Source: Cladopsammia gracilis
Lineage: Eukaryota; Cnidaria; Anthozoa; Scleractinia; Dendrophylliidae
Reading direction: 5' to 3'
DNA: 64,000 nt
Assembly: GCA_022457155.1 (NCBI GenBank)
Contig: JAJGOT010000157.1
Span: 442,501-506,500 of the forward strand
Both the position numbers and the translations under genes were made by a program. The notes under the pieces are model-generated. The model searched no databases. It saw only the letters and a program-made list of their open reading frames with translations, and had not been told where the DNA came from. Each line of letters begins with the position of its first letter. The first letter of the stretch is position 1. Positions 59,253 to 64,000 of the stretch are shown one piece after another.

Positions 59253-59770
59253 AAAGTCTAACTTTGGTAGATAATCAGTAATTTGCTTTGGTGAGTTTGG
59301 CATTTTGGAAGCCAGGTTATGTCCTATTGAAGAAAAGTATTTATTCATTATGTCAGGAAAATCAGAGGAATTTTGTGACACTAGATTGCTACTCGGGCAT
59401 TTAAGAGAGATTATATCTTTATGAACTCTGTTTTTCCGGCCTAAAAGGCTGTTGATGCCCTCCCAGATTTTTTTAGTATTGGTAAAGTTTTCTTCAAAAT
59501 ATTTGTGAAAATACATCTTTTTGCTAATTCGCGTGAGCATCAACACTTTGTTCCGATAGAATTTGTAAGCGGTGGTGTCGCCCGAACAATAAAGATCATT
59601 TTTTATTTTAATCGATTTCCTGATCCTCCTTGTTACCCAGGGTTTTAATAATCTCTTTTTCTTACGTTTTGATCATGAGATATTGGCTTAAAAGGTGCGT
59701 GCTTATTGAGAAGTTTGTTTAGTTTATTGTAAAATACAGAGAAAGATTTGTTTACATCATTCAGTCCTGA

Positions 59771-60548
59771 GACTGTCGCCTAATTAGCGCGTACAACCCA
59801 AACAAATAGGGGTCTCTTTAAGGCTAAGTTCGCCAAATAACAACAAAAATCTTTTTATTGACTCAAACTTAGAATTATTACAAGAGAGGTATTATATACA
59901 TTACAAATTAATTAAAGAAGATGACAAGGAGAGGTATTAAACAATTATACAAAGGAACCGCGAGGTTTTCTAGTTAGTCCCTAACTAATACCGATATAAA
60001 AAAGAGCAGTAAGAGAGAAAACCGGGCTTAATAAATAATGCATAATTACGTTGTAATTAATGATAGAGTTTTTGTTCGCAGTAGTTCTATTGTTAGCAAT
60101 GCTTCAGTTTCTTTATGAAATAACAAAAGCTCACAACTGCGATGAATTTGGCCTCACGAAGATCGCCGTCATGCAATTACGATCCAGGGCTACTGTGACT
60201 CCTTACAAACATGAACCAATTTCTGGATGAACTTTTGAACACAAGCACCATTCTATAGACAGTAACCATACAGCTGTTGTGAGACTTACAAAAGATCCGA
60301 GTGAAATACTAACTTTTGGACAAACTTACCTTTCGCTCGCACAGATTATCTGCCCATGGGTTTCCGAATTTTGAACATTATACCTGATCCCAATGGATAC
60401 ACCTAATTGAAGAAACTTTGACCCGTGAAAAGCATAAACCATGAACGATGAGACCGAATGGGATTCTGGGTAAGCAGCATTGGTAAGCATAGCAATATTC
60501 CATTTCTTGATATTCAAGATGTTTTCTTGTTTGAGACATTTTAGAGTT
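59771..60548. other. Intergenic; possible LINE tail at 59838-59860
   Basis: AACAACAAAAATCTTTTTATTG at about 59838 resembles a reverse-oriented LINE 3' end, close to the one at 49880. No gene seen. Confidence 0.4.
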
Positions 60549-60699
60549 AACAAATTTACACCGGTTTTCCGTGGTGTGGACTCTTATTTACCACGATTTA
60601 CGTCATCACATGGTCAAAATGTTGTGCGCCTCGTGAGTCAGCAACAAATTTAAATAAATAAGAGTCCACACCACGGAAAACCGGTGGTGTAAATTTGTT
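60549..60699. mobile_element. 151-bp inverted-repeat MITE
   Basis: AACAAATTTACACCGGTTTT and its complement at the right end. The arms continue through CCGTGGTGTGGACTCTTATT. The right arm has a 3-base GGT duplication. Similar GGACTCTCATTTACCAC words recur at 60853-60871, perhaps a second remnant. Confidence 0.85.
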
Positions 60700-60703
60700 T
60701 TTT

Positions 60704-61557
60704 ACAACAATATTAAGAAAAAAATACAAGGAAAAATCGAAGTCTTGTTACAAAACGTGACAGCAAAGAAAGAGCAAGCGTTGTCTATAACTTTATCGCA
60801 ATCTGATTGGTTGTTTTCAAGCGCGCGTGATGTTAGCGTCAGCACCGTTGTCTGGACTCTCATTTACCACTCACGTCGACCAATCAGATTGCGAGTTTAG
60901 TGGCAATTGTGGTAAAACATGATTTATGCATCGTCAGGGTTTTCATTAAGAATTTAAGTAGCAGGAGAATAGTGTAAAGTAACAGGAGAATATTATAAAG
61001 GGGCAAAGATAGCTACATATTGCCATGAAAATTCAGCCGGAAAATTGTTCGTAGTAGGCGGAGAATTCTCCGATCTCCGATGCCTAATGAACACCCTGGA
61101 ATCGTGTGTTAATATTATGTGTATTCTATCACAGACGAAGATTAATTTACCCAACTTCCCAGTAAACCTTTGGGTCGCATCGTTCATGGTTTATGCTTTT
61201 CACCCGACAACGTTTCTTTAATTTGGTGTACTCGGTCCCATTTCAGGTTTCAAGACATTAATCAATTCAATACACAAAAAGGTTGTGTTTAATTCGCCTG
61301 ATATTTACAAAAAACTCGCAATATTAAAGACATTCAATAGCAGACTTTTTTTATAAATTGCGGCCGATTTATGATTTTTTATAGGTATGTTCCTTACTGG
61401 CCTCAGTGGAGACTGAGTAAAAAATATAATTTTGAATTTTGCGCATCCTAACGAGGCTGATCAGCACGAATATAAAAGAACGATTAATCGGCCGCCATTT
61501 ATGAACACGCTCTCTACGTGAACTTACGGATCTATCAGTTCAAAATAGCTAGAAATA
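60704..61557. other. Intergenic, no feature seen
   Basis: AT-rich, without supported coding frames. Confidence 0.4.
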
Positions 61558-61867
61558 AATTATCTTAAGAACATGGTTTTCAGTAATAGAAAACGCAGTT
61601 AGAAAGAGAATTCTAGACAACTTAACATCATCTGAAACCTACAACGAAGCAAGCACGAAGCAACGAGTAATTGACTTATCTTTGGTGACACTTGGTCACC
61701 TGATAACCTGGCCTCTACTTATTAAAAATGGACTTATAAACATGATGTCTTCTGAATACAATAATTTATTTAAAGTCAATAGTGTAGGGAGTGGCCGCCC
61801 AATCGCCCGAGCATTTGAGGCTCATGTACAAAACATAATACAAAACCATTTACACCCTAAATGTTAA
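61558..61867 (+). other. Open frame of unknown nature
   Basis: A frame without an internal ATG start stays open for about 100 codons to TAA at 61867: WFSVIENAVRKRILDNL, KQRVIDLSLVTLGHL, GSGRPIARAFEAHVQNI. Composition is protein-like, but I recognise no family. No strong splice acceptor is evident, though TTTTCAG occurs at 61577-61583. It could be an orphan exon or a repeat relic. Confidence 0.2.
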
Positions 61868-62655
61868 ATTTACCATGTTTAACATTCTTAATGAATAACT
61901 GACGAGTTATTTTTTTTAAACGTAATGGCGCTAAAACATGACCACTGTGTAGCTACTGTGTAGTTTCAGATTCTTTTTCTTGGAAATGTCAATAAGTGGC
62001 GAAAGGGCAGTACTGTGCAAAGGTAACACAAACTAATTTCAACGAAATTCGCAGAAATTTCATCGCAAGTAAAGCAAAATTGCTGCGAAGTTTTCGCCTG
62101 CCTTTAAATCGAGGCACAAAATCAAACTCACTGTTTATTTCTGCAAAAAAAATCTTCCAAAAATTAGTTGAATTACGTTTGCAAAGCCGTTAGGAACAAT
62201 ACCAGGCGCATGTTTGTTATAGGAACACTAACACCAGGTGTTTTGACCTTTGTTATATTTCATTATTATGATCTTAGTATGTAAGTTATATATTATATTT
62301 GAACCCAATTTTTCCGATCTTGTGAATATTTTTAAAAATGTTTCTCAAGTGTTTAAGATGGCTAAGGTAACAAGACCCTTCACAGCACCATTACGTGACA
62401 AGGAACGACATCGAACTAAACTAATACCCTTGAAGTGCTACCGAATGTGGAAAACGTTTGTGGCAGGATGACTGAATACTGGAATTCAGAAATAAACAGC
62501 CCAAAATGGTAGAATTGCTCGATAGCTTTCATTTGAATCCAAATTAGAACCATTCTAAAATGAATCTGGGAGTGGAAAGATTTGTAACACATCTTACATA
62601 ACTGAAGATCGGGGGGCTGCTCGTCGTACCTTTTAGGGTCAAAATTTGTACATTG
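61868..62655. other. Intergenic, no feature seen
   Basis: No supported gene; short frames only. Confidence 0.4.
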
Positions 62656-62912
62656 GTACCGCTTAGGTTGCTAAAATTCAAAATGACCACCGTTAGAATT
62701 ATCGCGGTACCTTTTAGGGTGCGAAAAATTATGACAGAATATGACAAGTGTTGTTTTAGAATTGGTACCTCTTAGGGGTAAAAATTCATTTGAGCCACGC
62801 CCATCAAACAACATTTTGGTACCTTTTCGGATGCTTTTCGAAAATTTCCGACGAGCACCACCGGCATTTTTATATGGGAGTCCTCTCTCCCCCCCCCCCC
62901 CCCCCGGGCTGA
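62656..62912 (+). repeat. Dispersed repeat, copy B (pair with 29745-29940)
   Basis: Same ordered blocks as copy A: GGTACCTTTTAGGGT, GTTAGAATTATCGCG, TTGAGCCACGCCCATCAAA, CGAAAATTTCCGACGA. It ends TTTTTATATGGGAGTCC followed by a run of about 17 C and CGGGC. It has an extra GGTACCGCTTAGG unit upstream. Confidence 0.85.
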
Positions 62913-63086
62913 AGATATGGGTAGTAAGTCCTCCACATGTAATTTACGTGAATTTATGCAGCCATTTCTGAGAGGTCATTCAAGGGAACTTAATCGAACC
63001 CCAAAGTGTTGTGTTCAGTGTAAATTCAAAATGTTTATGAACTGAGAAAAATTATTCTTAAAAAATTCCACCTCATCCTTTTGTCT

Positions 63087-63310
63087 TTAATTCTGCTGTG
63101 GCTTGTACGACAAAATACTCCGAATCACAGACTGCTGTGATTTGATGGACTGGTGACTAGGCGGCCTGATTGCAGCTGGTTCCAGACACTCTGCAGGTGG
63201 TACATACAAACTCTGTTGGGTCTGGGGCCGAGCGGAATGACGGGATGCTGAAGGTTTCTGGTGCAAGAAAACACGCGGAGAAGAGCGGGACTGGAGCCGA
63301 CTTCGAATTT
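63087..63310 (-). CDS. Last coding exon of an unidentified gene running off the right edge
   Basis: Minus strand: acceptor CTTTTCAG|AAATTCG at 63310, then EIRSRLQSRSSPRVFLHQ, an AECLEPAAIRPPSH stretch and KPQQN with TAA at 63087. The segment is basic, Ser/Gln/Pro-rich and probably disordered. The acceptor leaves AA to complete a codon begun in the preceding exon, which must lie beyond base 64000 or in the unannotated 63.3-64 kb. I do not recognise the protein. The good acceptor and clean stop support a real exon. Confidence 0.45.
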
Positions 63311-63570
63311 CTGAAAAGACAGAAGTACACTTTTTAAGTTTTTGTATCATCCATGGATAAACTGACAAACATTTCTAAAATGCAGCATTTCAAACCAAGT
63401 ACTATGGAAACTACAATCATAGACAAGTCTCCCCTCCCCCTGTTACAATGTTGTTTATAACGGAACATGTTTAGTACGTAATTGTTCGCTGAGATCCCAA
63501 CATTGGCTAGGGGGGTAGGGGGACTCAGAAATTTAACTAATTATTTCTATTTTATGTAAGGAGAACAGTG

Positions 63571-63587
63571 GCCGTTTTTATACTAGA

Positions 63588-63618
<31 letters not shown>

Positions 63619-63643
63619 AACATTTGCAGTTCGTCTGGTTATG

Positions 63644-63685
<42 letters not shown>

Positions 63686-63743
63686 AGACGAATTATCTTT
63701 CGAAATGCGTCTTGAACGACGCATTTCGAAAGAAAATTCGTCT

Positions 63744-63785
<42 letters not shown>

Positions 63786-63810
63786 CATAACCAGACGAAC
63801 TACAAATGTT

Positions 63811-63841
<31 letters not shown>

Positions 63842-63937
63842 TCAAGTTGTTCGTCCCGTCTTTATACTAGACGCATAACATGACAGACGCATAATTCGTC
63901 TGGACGGATAATGCGTCTCTAGTATAAAAACGGCCAT
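63571..63937. mobile_element. Large palindromic MITE built from GACGCATTATCCGTC words
   Basis: Termini GGCCGTTTTTATACTAGAGA and TCTCTAGTATAAAAACGGCC. The interior is a nested mirror: AGACGCATTATCCGTCTAGA, TTCGAAATGCGTC and GTCTTTATACTAGAGACGC appear in both orientations around a centre near 63715. An additional partial copy at the right makes it asymmetric. No ORF of its own; the open frames through it are by-products of the symmetry. Confidence 0.85.
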
Positions 63938-64000
63938 TGATGTAATTCCCCACTGATGCTATTCTTTTTCACAAACTTCCCAACTACTTTTGTCTGTAAT

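Larger units (their letters stand above)
56640..59770 (-). pseudogene. CR1/Jockey-group LINE ORF2 (reverse transcriptase), 5' truncated and split by another LINE
   Basis: The minus-strand ORF2 runs from about 59665 to 59268, is interrupted at 59252-58392, and continues from 58391 to the stop at 56748. Before the break: LKPWVTRRIRKS, IWEGINSLLGRKN, then MPNSPKQITDYLPKLDF. After it: SNYRPISLLSIFNRIFEKMM, GFREKGSAEHAI, FIDLQKAFDTVNH (first catalytic Asp), SGVPQGSVLGPLLF, FADDTNLLY (catalytic Asp pair), KYLGVLIDENLSW, and C-terminal VKIWNSLPCEMR. The core RT motifs are intact over about 525 residues. A frameshift lies near 59665, and the endonuclease is lost by 5' truncation near 59770. The 3' UTR ends in a TTTATTTG-type tail near 56650. 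Autonomous activity is excluded by the truncation and the insertion. Confidence 0.92.

Overview
This is a window of animal nuclear DNA. It has AT-rich introns with GT-AG splice sites, AATAAA poly(A) signals and no operons or bacterial gene spacing. The dense load of palindromic MITEs, 5'-truncated non-LTR retrotransposons, a tRNA-derived SINE and minisatellites, together with the protein types, fits an anthozoan cnidarian, most likely a stony coral. The species cannot be fixed from sequence alone.

Layout, left to right. (1) 1-804: retroelement debris. (2) 2150-3688 (+): an intronless gene for a disordered protein of 512 aa with no recognised family. (3) 8666-27961 (-): a complete PDZ-LIM gene (PDZ plus three LIM domains; Enigma/ZASP type). 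I rebuilt it as ten coding exons whose phases all join, giving 585 aa. Its introns hold a nested palindromic element, a SINE, several MITEs, a 14-copy 31-bp minisatellite, a decayed piggyBac transposase split by another transposon, and a terminal-type exon (13454-14545) for a tropomyosin-like coiled coil. That exon is in splice phase with the upstream LIM exon. (4) 28-41 kb: a repeat-rich intergenic region with two dispersed repeat families, a truncated LINE carrying a 58-bp hairpin insertion, a Harbinger-like element with a MADF-domain ORF, and a 3.3-kb imperfect palindrome. (5) 41193-46681 (-): a complete three-exon ZCCHC24 orthologue (215 aa) with a TATA-like box upstream. (6) 47-63 kb: intergenic and repeat-rich, with an inverted-repeat element containing Pol III-like boxes, nested MITEs, a CR1/L2-like LINE and a second LINE inserted in it with a 15-bp target-site duplication. 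(7) 63087-63310 (-): the last coding exon of a gene that runs off the right edge.

The host genes show no shared pathway. PDZ-LIM proteins sit on actin and Z-disc-like structures through alpha-actinin, so a tropomyosin-like coiled coil as an alternative 3' end of that locus would be functionally coherent. It is the most interesting coding hypothesis in the window. The other striking theme is transposon nesting. Several insertions can be dated relative to each other because their target-site duplications, or the interrupted reading frames, are still visible.
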